Origin: Echinococcus granulosus
Taxonomy: Eukaryota; Platyhelminthes; Cestoda; Cyclophyllidea; Taeniidae
Assembly: GCF_000524195.1 (NCBI RefSeq)
Contig: NW_020170431.1
Location: forward strand, 10,738-74,737
Direction of reading: 5' to 3'
DNA length: 64,000 bases
Both the position numbers and the translations under genes were made by a program. Positions 49,535 through 63,191 of this stretch are shown here, one piece after another. Numbering within the stretch: the first letter of the stretch is position 1; each line of letters starts with the position of its first letter. The notes beneath the pieces are model-generated. The model had not been told where the DNA came from. It worked only from the letters and a program-made list of their open reading frames with translations, and did no database searches.

Positions 49535-50010
49535 AGGGTGGTTGGGTGGGGGGGGGGGTCCTGGGAGTCGTCTCAACTCACCTGTTTCACAAGTGCTACT
49601 GCTGCCTCTGTGGGCCTCCCACCTGCAGACGCGCAATGTGTGTTCCGCATTCTGGGCAAATGCTCGGCCAGGCACGCAAACACACGCAAGTGCGTGCACG
49701 GACACACACGCACACACACACCGCGCATCGGTCACATATTGTCGGGTGCGCGAATGAAATGCTTCGACTGCGTAGCAGTAGAACGGTAAAAGTAGCAGTA
49801 GCAATGGCAGCAGCAGTGGCAGAAGCAGGAGCAGTAGCAGCAAAATCACTTAATCGGTTCCCCGCAGACAGTGCGGCCGGGTGCATAAATGTGTGTGTGC
49901 ATGCGTGTGCGAGCCACCGATTGACCGACCGAGAGAGCGACTTCCTTCACTTCTCACATCCACTTATCACTGATGTAAGCCTACTCTCCCTCTCTCTCTC
50001 TCTCTCTCTG
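49535..50010. repeat. Cluster of simple and low-complexity repeats
   Basis: In order: a G-rich tract with a ten-base-plus G run (49535-49566), CA-rich microsatellite sequence (about 49677-49722), an AGCAGT/GCAGCA-type triplet-rich stretch (about 49783-49845), TGTGTG near 49890, and a (CT)n run (about 49988-50009). A 201-codon plus-strand open frame (49483-50088) runs through all of it, but its composition simply reflects the repeats. Confidence 0.65.
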
Positions 50011-50089
50011 TATGCTTTCTTCAGCTTCTTAAGCGTCTTCTTTTATATTGCCGGATTTTTTTCATTATTTTCCATGCTCCCAAAGTGAG

Positions 50090-52975
50090 TACTGTCTTTC
50101 TTTCCAGCTATAAATGTCCTTATCATGCATTATTTTATCATGTCAATATGCTACATGTGACACTTGTGACATTTTCTGTCATTCGCCATGAACGCGTGTG
50201 ATTTGATCCAAAAATGAGGGATGACACATTTTACTAAATCCCCTATGTTCCATTCGATAAGTAAACATTTTGGTGCCCACCATGCCCCCCTTAAAGGTAT
50301 TTTTCTATACTTACGAAGAATTTTGAAGGACACAACCTTACGCGGGGCATAGACTCATAAAGTTGTCATTCGGGGCTGGAAATGGAGGAGACAGATTTGG
50401 TCTGTGGGATAATTGATGCACTAAAATTTCCCCTACCTGCTAAATCACACCATACCCGTAAATCATTGAGTGAAAGCATCAATTTTTTCTCCTCTTCCCT
50501 GCGGTATTTTTTATCCCCTAATTGAAAAATGTGTGAATACATTTTGGAACAGTGTTAGATAATGCCTGTAAATTGGGAATCACAACACGGACTAATTTTA
50601 GCCCCACACGTAATTAATTAATAAGTTGGGAGTAAAATTACTTGGGAATTGCCCAATATCTGGAAAGATATAATATCTAGAAGAGATTTTAATTGGTCAG
50701 GAAACACGCTTTTTTGCGTTAAAAACTGAAGTCGTCACCCGGTTTTGTGGTGCGGGGAAGGCAGTGGAAGGGGATTTGGGTAGAGTCAGATAGCTCCTCA
50801 TTCTTGAAGTAATCACTGCTTCACAGAGACGTGGACCAGAAAACTCAACTTTTATGGAAGGTCTTTTCCTCTCCGGGAGCAAAAAAACCATTTAGCCTTA
50901 TAGCGTCCATCCTCCTCCTCTTCTGCCTCACTCGCTTCTCCCGACTGTTTATTTGCCACGTAATTGTATAATGTCAAAAAAGGTGATAATCATCACTTGA
51001 GAAAGTGTTAGGGGAATATGGAGGAGAATGAGAGTTAGAATGGCCGGGGGGGAGGGGTGACCAAGGCCATATCTCTCCCCCTCCCTTCCCTCCTTCCTCC
51101 CACTCTGCCTCCTTCCATAATTGAGGTCTGAGATCCTCCCAGTAACAAGGATCGAGGCAATACTTGTACGAATCTGGCGATGGTACGAATGGAAACACGA
51201 GTAGAACTTTTCCCTAACAAATTGGCTGTCTGGTCTGTAGCCGCAGTCAACTGTCCCACACACAAACAAAGGAGGCGCAGTCTTCTGCGGGCGATGAGGT
51301 GTGTATGTCCGTTCTAGATGCGGTCTAGAAATGCGGAGTGGGTATTGTGGCAGTGGATAGTATAGGAACAACTACAAAACAAGGTAGTGTTCGTTGATTT
51401 AGCGATACAATGCCGCAAATTGATACTTCTCTTCCCAAGTCAGTCGCTCAGAAAATTGAGAGTCGGTGACAGCGGCGTGGAACATGTTGACAACCCTTTA
51501 AGTTCCCTTGTCAGTCATTGGTTAACACATGTTATGTGATATCCGGGCAAAGAATAGGGAGCCTCGGTAATTTGTTTTCTTCTTTTAAAAGGCACATTAG
51601 CGTGGATATGAGTAGACTGTTAATTCTTCAAGTTGAATAAAGCAATTTACCAACCATGGGCTACAAGTCAATGGCTCTTAGGGGTAAAAATGATGAATAC
51701 CGAGTACTTTGTCAAGGCAAGCCTACGCTTAGCTGGGTTCTTTCCTTCTTTCAAGACTATAAAGTGGATATGCGCACGACAGGATTCTTTGTCACACGCA
51801 CTCCACCATATGGAGGCCTGACCCTTCTTTTAACAGCCTTTCATATTCTCTAGGGAGGCAGCATTACTATGGCTACATTAAGTATGCAAATGATTGCAGA
51901 CCACAATACAATGGTTGGAGTGGCACCCACATACACACACACACACCTGTGACCTTCATTTGCATAATATTCGAGCTAGGTATTAGTTAGTCGACCACTC
52001 CCCTCCTTGACACTCGCTCCGCCCTAATCCACCACGGGCGGTACATCTGTGGACTGCGTATTTCTTGAGCATGTAAAATTTATTTTAAAAAACACATTAA
52101 CCCTTTCTACACATTTATGTCAATTCTAATACAACCTAGAAATAATCTTTTTCCTTCCTTTTCCCCTTGTTTTTTCCATGTCAGCTGACTTGTTATTAGG
52201 CTGACAACCGATCAACTTGAAATGAGCTATGAGGCCACAATGACTTAATTAGCATTCATTGGCACAATATAACGTTTCCACTTAAGTTACACACACACAA
52301 ACGCACATCGCCTGATGTTGTGTTTCTGGTTGTAGCTCAGGCCCTGTCAACCGATTCATGGTAAACAGGCAACAGTAGGATGAACCACGCACAGCTGCCA
52401 CTCCGCTGTAAGTTGTTTTCTTGGCCAATTGACTTCACTTGACAGCACTTCAGCAAATAATGCTACCATACTCCTTTATTATTACAGTGTGTGCAAAAGT
52501 TGCCCTTAGGTTCTCATTAAAGGCGAACTAAGGGATAAATTGCCCAATAGACACACATACACAGAGAGAGAATAAACAATTATTATACCACATAACGTGT
52601 CATGAATCCCTATAAATATCATCTAAATTAGGCCAAATGTCCTACTTTTGTTTTTTTTATCATTCATCAGCTTTCTTCTCCCCATTTGAACAAAATTAAT
52701 ATCATTTAGATGGCTCGCTGTTAGGCATCGCCCCTCATCCATTATCAACCATCTATCCCGTCGAATGATCAGTAAACTCTAACATACAACGTCGGCTAAA
52801 TTAATAGATATTTTTGAATTCCTGGATTTTAAAAGCATTTTCTAACCGAAAGAAAAGAATATCATCACGAATAAGGTCCCTCAAAATTGTTAATGAAGTA
52901 GCGAAGCTGGATGGCGCTGTACTGCCTACCTGGGTTGATCATTGAAAACACTTTCTTGTTTTTTATCCTTTTCAG
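50090..52975. other. Non-coding region upstream of the Ig-domain gene
   Basis: No exon is supported. It contains one dispersed repeat copy (51190-51371) and CA-rich microsatellites near 51935-51953 and 52290. The missing first exon of the Ig gene probably lies here or further upstream. Confidence 0.4.
51190..51371 (-). repeat. Dispersed repeat, copy B (inverted relative to copy A)
   Basis: The reverse complement resembles 36795-36960 over about 150 bp, including CCGCATCTAG, CGGACAT and CGCCCGC blocks in the same order. Confidence 0.55.
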
Positions 52976-55900
52976 TCTCGCATTGCATTGCCATCTACAT
53001 CCTCCTAATCACGGTGCCAAGAGTACGAACAGACGACAGTGGTGACTATTTCGTACAACAGCCGGTCAGTCAATCAGTGACCCTCAACAGCACCTTCACA
53101 TTGGCCTGTCGTCTGCGAGTGAGCCTGTTCCAAGACACCAGTCCACCAAGACACCAGACACAGAAACCCACTGTCCAGTGGATTCGCAATAAATTCGGGC
53201 TTGGAACCACAAGAGAGGACATTCAACAGGCTGGAATGGAGGCCAACTCCCTCCGCTCGCGATATGACCTACCCTATAATTTGGATGAAGGTTTGACACT
53301 ACGCCTTGAATTAATAATTTACATTTCTGGAAAGTTAATTAAAGATTTAACAAAATGCCTAATTTAATACCCCCTTTTAAAATATAGTATGTAAAGTATA
53401 AAAGCCTGTTGACGATACTGTCGAAAATGCACATCTGACGGTCGCAATTTGATTGGTCACATAGCGGTTGGGTGCAATGATGAGCATCGTCACAAAGGGA
53501 TTTATAAATTAAAAACCTACCTTCATTTGATTTACTAAATTTGAAAGTATTCTTTTTGGCTGAAGGCAAAAAATCTAGCATTTTTCTTTGAATAAGGCTA
53601 CACTATCTGGTGATAGGCGCGCTTGTCATTGTTTTAGGCCAATACGACCTTCAAATTCGTCAAGCCAAAAGCCTTGATGAGGGACAATACGTGTGTCAAC
53701 TGCGCTATAATCAGGAAACCAAATTCAGCCAAACTGCTGATGTCCGTGTCCTGGGTAAGACTTGTGTCTTTCTAAAATTTTGGCCTTAAAATTGTCATCC
53801 TACCGTACCTTGAATGCTCTGCTTTCAATCCAGTGTGCTAATTGGCTACTAACTCGGTAAAATGCTGTCTTGAGAGAAGCTGGCTAACAATACTGCTCAG
53901 GAGCTAAATATGCAGCCTCTTAGTTTAATTTCAAGTTCAAATCTGTGGGAAATTGTAGTATTATGAGACAGATGTGATCAGAACTGGGAGGTGTGGGTAA
54001 AATGGCCACAGGAACTTGTAACAACTCAGGGCCTGCTCTGACCCTTCAAATGTTCTGTCCCAATTTTCCCACCCAAAAATGCATTTCGTTAAAGTGGTCA
54101 CCGAAACCCTGAAAATTTGGTTGATCAAAGCTGTAGAGGCCGTTAAATGACCTCCAAGGTGAAGACTGACAAGTAATTTGCATAGAAGAAATTCACTGTG
54201 TGGAGACTGGCATCTCAAGGGAGTTAATCACCAAAGCAATTTTATTCAACCCTTAAACATCTCACATTTAACATGCTCCTATATTCGCATGATAGTGGCG
54301 TCAGAAGCTCCCACGCTGGTCCAGCTGGGTATAGGCAATGACGAGGACATGAGGCGTGTCGGACCACAGGTAGCCGCGACAGCAACGGAAGGCAGCTACC
54401 TGCGGCTTCTTTGTATTGCCAAGAATGGCAAACCCGGCGCAAAGCTCTTCTGGACATTGAACGGAAGCCCACTTATGATTGTCCACAATGAGGATGGTAC
54501 AAAGGGCAAAATCACCAGTCACATTGAGGGCAACGTGTCAATCAAGAGTATATCTGCCCCCGAGCCACCTTTCTTGTAGGCGCTTTCACTTCCCTAATGG
54601 AAGTAATGCAACTTGACACGGTATCCTCCATTAAGAGGATAATTAATTGGTACATTTAAGAGAACCACATGTCAGTGATACTTCTTAATCCCCCCTGGTA
54701 GGGTAGGGCTGACACTTTGACATTATTTTTTAAGCAATATGTAAAACTGTCAACTGCAAGAAATTGCAGTAACCTAAAAAGGCCTAAGAAGAAAAAAGTA
54801 CTTGCCTCTTTTCCAAGTTACAAAAAAAGCTAGGTACATTCTTTAATTATTTTCCACTAATAAGTTGAGCCAATCAAGTTGAAAGCCCGTCAGAAGCGGC
54901 AACTCAAAGTTGGCGCGCTTTTGTTTAGTTTTTTCGACATCAGGAACTATTTAATTGGCCATTTTAGTGACCAAAAATAGTAAAATAAGACATTTCCTGT
55001 AGGGCAGACTGTTCTTTTTTAATCTGTCCTTATGTGGCAAGATTCAGCAAAATAAAGGGCATTTTTTTCTGCAAAATAATTTTGCCTCCAAATTTAAACA
55101 CCTTTTTTAGTGCTATAAACAAAAAGTGCTACACTAAAAAAGTTTTCCTAATTTCTTTTCTAAAATTTGAAGTAATGGGGCACTTAATATTACTAGTCTC
55201 GTGTCGAAGGTTCACTGTCATCGCAGTTTAGCACCACGAAAATGTTCAAATTCATTTAACAAAATAATATATATTATTCAATACAAAAAAGTGTATACAT
55301 GAGAAGGGGCGGTAACTCCCTTTTTCTCCTCACCTTTCCATCCAGGGTGACGACAGTGAGTGAGATTATTGTCTACGTGACAAAACTGCATCACGGCTCG
55401 AATATTCAATGCAGAGCGCAGAATGAAGGCTACGAGAATCAGCCCCTTCAACCGACTTTCACTAAGCTCAATATCCACTGTAAGTTCATTTTTGTCGCTC
55501 TTGCTTGGTAAACAACAACGAAGTGACACACTACAAAGCCCATAGGATTACCAGTGTCATTGGTTGATATTTGTGCTGCTGGATTGACACGTCTCGCCCT
55601 TGTTATGTGCTCCCGTTACTTCTTGACAAGTTAAAGTGGCTGCTTTGAGCTTCAAAATCTTTCTCCTCGCACCACCTCGCCTTGCTCCTCCTTGTGCCCC
55701 ACCCCGCTCCGTCCCAAAAAACGGATGTGGGTAGCTATTTAGGCGCAATGGCGAGATTAACTCCGGTGCAATTCCTCTCACCCACTGTGTATTTAAAAAG
55801 CGAATTCGCCACCCACTTTTGATACAGATCAGATGTTGATGCCACACCGTGGCAGATCTATGATGGGAAAACACTTATACCCCATCACTGTCCAAACCGT

Positions 55901-58900
55901 AGAAGATAAGGCAGATCTACAAGGTGAGGTGATGTAAGCGCCCAAGTTTCCCAATTATCCCATTTGGCTGCGTGTTAATCACGGAGTTTGGCAAACCCAC
56001 GGTGTAAACATTGCCCATCGAGGACATCCCCTTTCGCCTCTCAGCGCAGCAACCTAATCGGAGTAAAGTGGAACACCCCAGGGTAGAGAGAAGACCAATC
56101 GTTGTGACGGTTTAATGGAATGGAATGGGTAATTATGTTTACCATCGCTGATGTTAAGTTACTTACTTTTAAAGGGCAAGTTCGTCTGAAAAATGAGAGG
56201 GAGGGAGTGAGAGGCTATAAAGCTTCCATTTCACAACGGAAAAAGCTGTCGCGGCCTGGTATATAAGTAATTTTTTCTGCCTTTTTTTCTTGGCATAATC
56301 AGTCAAATCGTCCTCACGATAATTTCCAATGAATGTGACAACAGCACTTTGTGCAACCTCAAAGGCACAAAGTTTATCAACCCCAGTAAAAAGTGGGACT
56401 TCTTACATATTTATTTACAAATTCTTAATTTTCGACATTCATTTACTTGTGAAAGGTGATTAAAACACCGACAGGTGTCCACGGTCGGACCGGCAGTAAC
56501 TATCAACTCACCCTCCTTCATTGAACCCACCATCTTTGCTTCACGGGAATTTCCGCCAAGCTAGATTATTCTTTTCCTTTTTCTGCAGATGCACCGGTTG
56601 TGAAAATGCGAGTTTCTTCCACAACAGGTCGGAGAAATTTACTGGAAAATGACGTTGTTACCATCCGTTGCTCCGCTGAAGGTCGTCCAGACAATTTCAC
56701 CTGGAGGTCGATCACAGTCTACCTGCCTTTTATAAAGAGAAAGCACGATTAAATAACAGATTTTGCCATTTGAAGTCTGAAAGTTGGCTGAGGAGGCTTT
56801 ACAGTTTATACAGGGCAGGTTACTTGGAATAGTTGTTGGCAAAAATGCAAAGACATAAAGGTCAATCAGCAAAACTAATCATAGGCTGAAAAGGATACAG
56901 GAATGCTCTTAATACCAAGAAGAAGAAGGCAAATGTCTTAGGTTTGCATATTTTTTTTCTCTTTTCACTTTAGTTGGATGATGAATGGTTCTGTAATTGA
57001 AGGCGAGAGGTCTGAGCAATACCGAATTCGTCTTTCTCGAGACTTGATCAACCTGACTGTGGCCTGTGTGGCTGCCACCTTTGCGGAAGGCAGTGATCAG
57101 ACGATCCTGACATTCCACTGTGAGTTTAAAGGCACTTTCAAAGGCATCTGCTCTCCCTATCTCCTGCCAGCATTAATGCAGCTGAAGTGGGCGGCCAGTC
57201 CGACAGACTGATTTGTATCATAGGCATTTTATGCAAATGTTTTTTTACTCGGTGGTTACAAAATTTAGTCTGCTTTTTAACACACCCCGCTGCATTGGCT
57301 GGACGCCGCCTGTGTCCCTGTAAGGCACAGATGTAAAACCCTGGACCCCAGCTGCGGTCCGTTTTTCCGGGGGAGGGGAGGATGCTTTTCCAACCCTCAA
57401 CCTTTCTTTGCCATCGAACAATCACGTCATTTTGACAGTTGGGGAAGAAATTGAGAAAGAATAAAAGGGCTATTTAGCCAGATGAAGAGGTGAACACGGT
57501 TGAAGCACCTTTTATGACCATCTGAGGAGATCTCTGTTAGGAATACGTCTGTATCGGCCTTACCTACATACCAAGCTTAACGAGATATTCACTGATGATG
57601 TAGTGAGTTTCGGGGTTTCTAAAGGTGACCTTTATCTCAACAGTCATAGACTTAGTGGGAGAAGAGGTCAAATAGAGGTCGGTAAAGAATGCTGCCCATT
57701 CGCATCTTTTCTGTCACGAAAGCATTGTATTTTGGACGAATCGTGAGGGAAATGGTATAAACTTCCCGTAGCTTTGCGCCTTTGTTCGTTTATTCTTTTT
57801 TCCTCGAAAGTCTCTACCGATTTCAGCCTTCTTTCCGACATTAGTTATGAGTACTCACCTTCCCACTAAGTCATTTTCTTCCCTTTTCCATCGAAAAATT
57901 AACGATTCGTCTCTCTGACGAAATCTTAAACTACTTTACCTTTTGAATGCTTCCTATGCGTTAACTTCTGTAGAAAGTCTGATAGAGAAGTTTTCTCGAA
58001 AGGGCAAAAATTTTCCCCATTCTTTAATTGTAGCCCCTAAAGCGACAATGCAGTAGACCACCTCCTCCAGCTGCAAAAGGTCATGCCCTCTTTCGCCTGA
58101 CTGTAGACACATGCGGGCTTCTCGCCATTCGCTGCCCTTCTTTACTTTGCTTTTACCTTAAAGTCAACGGGACAGGGAATAAAGAGCCAATTAGCATTAA
58201 TTAGGAGGCAGTTTGAAAAATTACTTCCCCAAAACTGTAACATCTATTTTACGAGGAGGATGTGCAGTTCCTTTTGTCGCATCGCGTGGGCAGAAGCATA
58301 CATCGATGACGGAGTCGTCCTCACTGAGGCGATGCATTAGGGAGATGTAGAGGGTGGACAAATGCTATCCTACCTCACCCAACTCCTTAGAATGAATAAG
58401 ATCTTATCAACTCACCTTTCTTTTATGCGATTTTTGCAAATCATATTAACAGAAAATGGCAGACTGTTTCGCTTTCCTAGATTCTGGATTTGTTCCTTTA
58501 CCAAACCGAAAATTAGGCCAGGCAGTTATAATTTCCAAGGGGTTATTTAAAGGATTCATTAGGATACCTCTTTCCTAAATGAGACAATTCTCTTCAATAC
58601 ATTCTAATTACGAGGGGGAAGTAAGATTGCACGGTTTCAAAACTTCCCCAAGCTCGACTGTGAGAAACAAAGTCAGACTCACCTCTTCTTTAATTACTGA
58701 AGCCCGCTGGGGGGCCAGAGCCTGTGTACCGATGCATAGGGGTGGTCAACAATCATCCAGGTTGATGTCTACGCTTGCGACAGCTTGTGGTCTCTGTTTT
58801 GGACGTCTTTACTGGGGATTGCTGCCAAGACGCACGCGGTCTCTTGCTACTGCTGAGGCCTATGGGCGTGGGCCTCGACACGGTTAAAGGTTTGCCTCCC

Positions 58901-61900
58901 TGTCTCATTTAAACATTGGAAAAAGTTGACTTCCTCTGTTCTGCCTACTATGTTGTGAATTTTTTTCCAACCTCGTCCAACCTCGCGCGAATAAGTTTCG
59001 AACGCCTTTTTGACTCGGTGACGAATGTCTCCGTCGAAAAAACAACATTACGGATTTAGTGAAACCACCAATTTGACACTTTTGTCTTCAATCTGAGTGA
59101 TCTTTATGGAGCGAGCATATTCGAGAGGACACATCAGTGATTGTCATTTGAAATACGGCTTTCAGATGCACCACAATTCATTAATCCCAATCCAGTAATC
59201 TACGCTGGTGCATTGGGTGAACCACTACGCATGCATTGTGCGGTCGACGGTAATCCACGACCGGAGGTGGAGTGGCGTCTGGCCTCAGCGCCCTTCCCAA
59301 CTCCCGTAACTACGTCTGACGTTGGCGGCGCCTTGGCTGGGGTGGGAGCACTGGTGGCCCGGGGAGAAGTATTCGCCCGGGACAGAATCCACGAGGGCGA
59401 CTTTGGCACCTACGTCTGCACTGCACGATCGTTGGGCTTTTCAGTAGTCTCGAAGAAAGTCATTCTTGCCAAGAAATGTGAGTTCAGACTATAAAATTTT
59501 GTATTCTCAAGAAGGAGAGGGAAACACTTTTACAGTCGATAAAGCAAAACTTGCAGGTTTGTCATGACAAAGTGATTTAACAGATGAGTTGTTCGGATAA
59601 ACTACGGCTTGCCAGAACTTTGCCCCAGACATTAGCCCAAGGCTCCCTCTGTTGTGCTTCAAAGTGGCAGACATCTGACGACTTGACCATGTCAGGCGAG
59701 TAATTGAGTGAATGAAGTCCACGCAGCTTAAATCAGGCACCAGTGTCTGTCGAGATGATGTGGAAGTGACCTGGTGTATAATCTTTCCATTCTCCCTACT
59801 TCTGACTGCAGTTTATGGTTGTGTAGGGTTGGGGGAAGTAATCTCCTTCTTCTGCACTACGTAATTAGAATGAAAATAACGAAATCACAGCACTAATCAC
59901 TGCCTTCAAGGTCGTGTTTACTTCCCACGTTTGACATTTGTTACCAATGTCACGTTTGTTTTTTCATCCCTGGAAGGCGAAGTCTCCTGCTATTTACTGC
60001 ATGTAGCAAGAGAAGAGGATCTCGACTTTTCTTCTCCCCAAGGCCCTATGATAATAATTGTATAATATTCTTTTAAACTTTACGTTCTACTTCTGTCTGT
60101 TGATTATTTCATCCCGCCTCCCTTCCCTCACCAAGTTACTCCGCTGCAGGAGTGAGTTCGAAATTAGGACTGGTGGGACAGCAGCACTACTTTAAGCTGT
60201 CCAAGCTACTGCCTTGCCACCTCGCAGTGAGTGTCACCTTCAAGGAGACTAAAAATAACTGCACTGTCAACTAGTAGGATAGAAATTACTGCATAGGGAT
60301 CAATCTGTTTGTAATACTCCACCGAAATAGTACAACTACATTTTGAGGCAGTGGTTAAAAAACTCAGAGGTTATAGACGAGGTCAGATCGCTTAAATTGT
60401 AATCACTTTACTTGGGCCTAGGGAGGTCAGTGCATGAGAAACGGTAAAAGCACCCCAAACATCAAACTTTAGCATAACTTCCAGAGAAAGTAATGAGTTT
60501 ATCCATGATTGGCATAATTTGTACTTCCCCTAGATATTCATTTAACAGGTCCAGTCAAGTGTAAGAAATCTTAAACTATTTTAAAGAGAACTTTGTAAAT
60601 TTTGTCCAAAATAATAAAAAAGGCTTTAAATTTTGTTGGTTACTAAGTCAGGCAGTAAAAGATATCATATCAGGATAAAATTATGAATTTGCTGTGGATG
60701 TGGTACAATTTGTGAGTCACACCAGGTTCGGTGGCACTTTTAATCGCCAATCCAGAAAAATAACTCCCAAAATCTAGAAGTAGATTCCTTAAGCTGTGCA
60801 ACATTTCAATTTTTACGTACAAAAATGGGTTATTGTTATTAAGCGAGAAGCCAGGTCGCTATATTACAGTGTAGCGCCTTTGGCTGCCCTGGAGGCGAAA
60901 ACGCATTGCCGACGTACAGAAGGACAGCGGATGTCCAATAGCGTAGACACGACCGAGGGTTAAACAAACAACCAAGACATTACCTAGGCCCCGTCCCCTT
61001 TTGAGGGTCGCGTCCGGTGCTACTCTTCGGTCAGCCTCCCGCGTTGGCCACCAAAATGTGGTCAGTGGTGTGATAAAAAAATCACTGGCCTAGTCATAAG
61101 ACCATTTGCCGAAAAAGGAGGATTAGGAATGAGGTTTCGCATCTACTCCTTCTTGCTGCTTTTTCCCACTTCAGTGCTGCCCAAACGCATATCTGTCAAG
61201 GGCTATATCCAGCTAGTAGACAGGTGGAGGAGATATCGCTTGTTCACTTAATTGACATTTTTCATACAGGCGCCGTAAACAGCTCCGAAACAAACTTTTC
61301 CTAATGGTTTGCTGCTAGTGTCGCTTCGGTTGTTAATAGCATTTCTACAGGTCATGAGACTGGGGTAGTTGCCGGAGCCAGACGTCATTTTTAACCCTTC
61401 TGTTAGGGATTGTCACCGATTTTTCCAATCCGCTGCATGTTTCACTCTTCCGTCACGTGTATGCTTTGCATTCAGTAACAGACATGAGAATAATTGACCA
61501 AAGTCTTTCCTAAAGAGGAAAGAAAGAGGCTACTACTATGGCCTAAAGGCCATGCCTCTCAGCGGAGGTTATAATCGGGAGTCCTTAAGCCCCCGGGATA
61601 ACCAAAATCGGGGTTTAAACAAGCTATCGAGGCGCGATCGCAATGGAGCACTCAACCAGGTGTCTGCTAAAATTAGTACAACCTTCCGACATACTTTACA
61701 GCTGTTTTTAAGCCCAAGAAAAGTTTGTTCGAGACGCATTGGAGTGAAGAAGATGCTACTGCATCATTGGGTCACTAGAGGTCACCTTTTCGCCCCCAGC
61801 ATACTCATCAAACTACCAAGAAGCTCGAGACGGTTAAAAAGACATTAATTTTTGGCTCAAAATAGAATCCAGCTTAAATATTTTAAAGTACTTATACCCA

Positions 61901-63191
61901 CCTTTGTTTCTAGAGTTTATGGCTTTAAATGATGAGTTTTGTGGAGGAGGAGTGCCTATATCTGCGCAGACTTTTAACTTGGCACAAGTCTACCCTCTAC
62001 AGTCTGGCACATAACTGATGACAATTTCATTTGGGCATAGCTGGCTAAATCTTTTGTTCCTCCCACAAGGTAATATAAAAATAATTCAGAAATTCCATAA
62101 GAAGAGTGGCCATTTTCAATTGACTTCTCCAAATACCTTCCGTTCTGCTGAGAATTTAACAGGGGAAAAATGAATGTGCACGACTTTGAGGTGACAAAAA
62201 ATATTTTTTTGACACTTCCAGGGTTTGTTTGTATGCTAAACAAATAGATTTAAGTTGGCAGAATAATGTTTGCTCAGAGGCAGATTCACAGATTTGGGGC
62301 GGAGGTACGTCAGCACCGAACACCCGAATCAGTATGGGACGAAATGATTGGTCGTTTTAAAATGTAAGGAGCTCATTTTATTTTCCCTGCACGCCGTGTT
62401 TTCCGATTTAAAAGGCAACCCAAATCCGCTTACGAATTTAACGTACGAATTTTGTAATTATTTGGAGGACTTTTTTCTCCGCCACACTTGACGAGTCGCG
62501 ATACCATAGAAGTGGGCAATGATGGGGTCTGCCCAACGCATCCCATCTTCTGGCTGAGTTTGACTGCCTTCACGACTGACAGTCGTGATTTTGCTCCTCC
62601 TTTAAAAGCGCGCCTTTTCACTTCGAGGCTAACACTCCGATACTACTTATTTCTACATGATTTAATTATCCTTCTCCATAAACAAAACTAGTTGCGGTGG
62701 AGGTGGAAACTGCCTTCACGATAATCAAATATTAGTCAGCTTTTTGTAAATAACATTATTTGTACCACCATGAGGGGGAAATCTTTCCTGTAAAATTACA
62801 CGCGTCTACTTCCCATTATTTTAAAATCATTTTGCCTACTCAACTTGGTACGAGGTAAGCGCGCACAGTTTTCCCCCGAGAAAAAATATACGCAATTGCA
62901 GTTTTTATTTTGGCCTTCCGCCTTAAAAGCCATTCACTGGCTGTCCAAAAAGTTGCTACTCACAACAGGTAGTTGCGGTTTACTCTACTCAAGTAGAATG
63001 GTATCTAACCGGCTCCCTCCCACTCCCGTGTGGGGTGCTTTAGCAGCTCCACGGATAAAGTCTGCAGAACCGGTCTATGCGGCTATTGGAGCAGCGGCTA
63101 GACTTCCGTGTACAATTAACGCCATCCCCTTGCCACCGCCAGGGGGGCTGCTCTGGCGCCGTCGCGACATCGTTCTTGGACCGTCTTCGCA
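52976..63191 (+). CDS. Multi-Ig-domain cell adhesion protein, nephrin/Kirre type (partial)
   Basis: Exons: 52976-53290, 53638-53754, 54305-54575, 55346-55479, 56589-56706, 56974-57119, 59166-59477 and 63044-63191, all phase-consistent. The first listed exon opens with a hydrophobic stretch (IAIYILLITV) that looks like the end of a signal peptide, so a short upstream exon with the ATG is missing. Ig1 ends DEGQYVCQL; Ig2 has the block YLRLLCIAKNGKPGAKLFW, then NIQCRAQNE. Ig3 has VVTIRCSAEG and LTVACVA, and Ig4 has LRMHCAVDGNPRPEVEW with GTYVCTA. Ig5 opens with ARLPCTIN and GLLWRRR. The domain series and the Ig2 type resemble the nephrin/Kirre/IrreC family, whose members mediate contacts between cells. 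Introns splitting Ig domains fit too. The 3' part lies beyond the last exon found and probably outside the window. Confidence 0.72.
57120..59165 (+). other. 2.0-kb intron of the Ig gene
   Basis: It lies between the Ig3 and Ig4 exons. No additional exon fits the reading phase convincingly. A GC-richer patch at 58.7-58.9 kb is open in one frame but has no matching splice sites. Confidence 0.5.
59478..63043 (+). other. 3.6-kb intron of the Ig gene
   Basis: It separates Ig4 from Ig5. A possible small exon after the acceptor CCCACTTCAG at 61172 reads LLPKRISVKGYIQLVDR, but it ends in phase 2 and would break the frame to the Ig5 exon, so it is not included. The intron also holds an inverted LTR relic. 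Confidence 0.5.
60869..60985 (-). repeat. Short inverted LTR-like relic
   Basis: The plus strand begins TGTAGCGCC and later reads CGACCGAGGGTTAAAC, which are the reverse complements of the TRIM LTR's right end (GGACGCTACA) and left part (GTTTATCCCTCGG). At about 115 bp it is shorter than the full LTR, so it is probably internally deleted. Confidence 0.4.

Noticed and set aside
61172..61240. Small exon of the Ig gene after CCCACTTCAG
   Set aside because: It would end in phase 2, while the Ig5 exon needs phase 1; the direct join of 59477 to 63044 is in frame.
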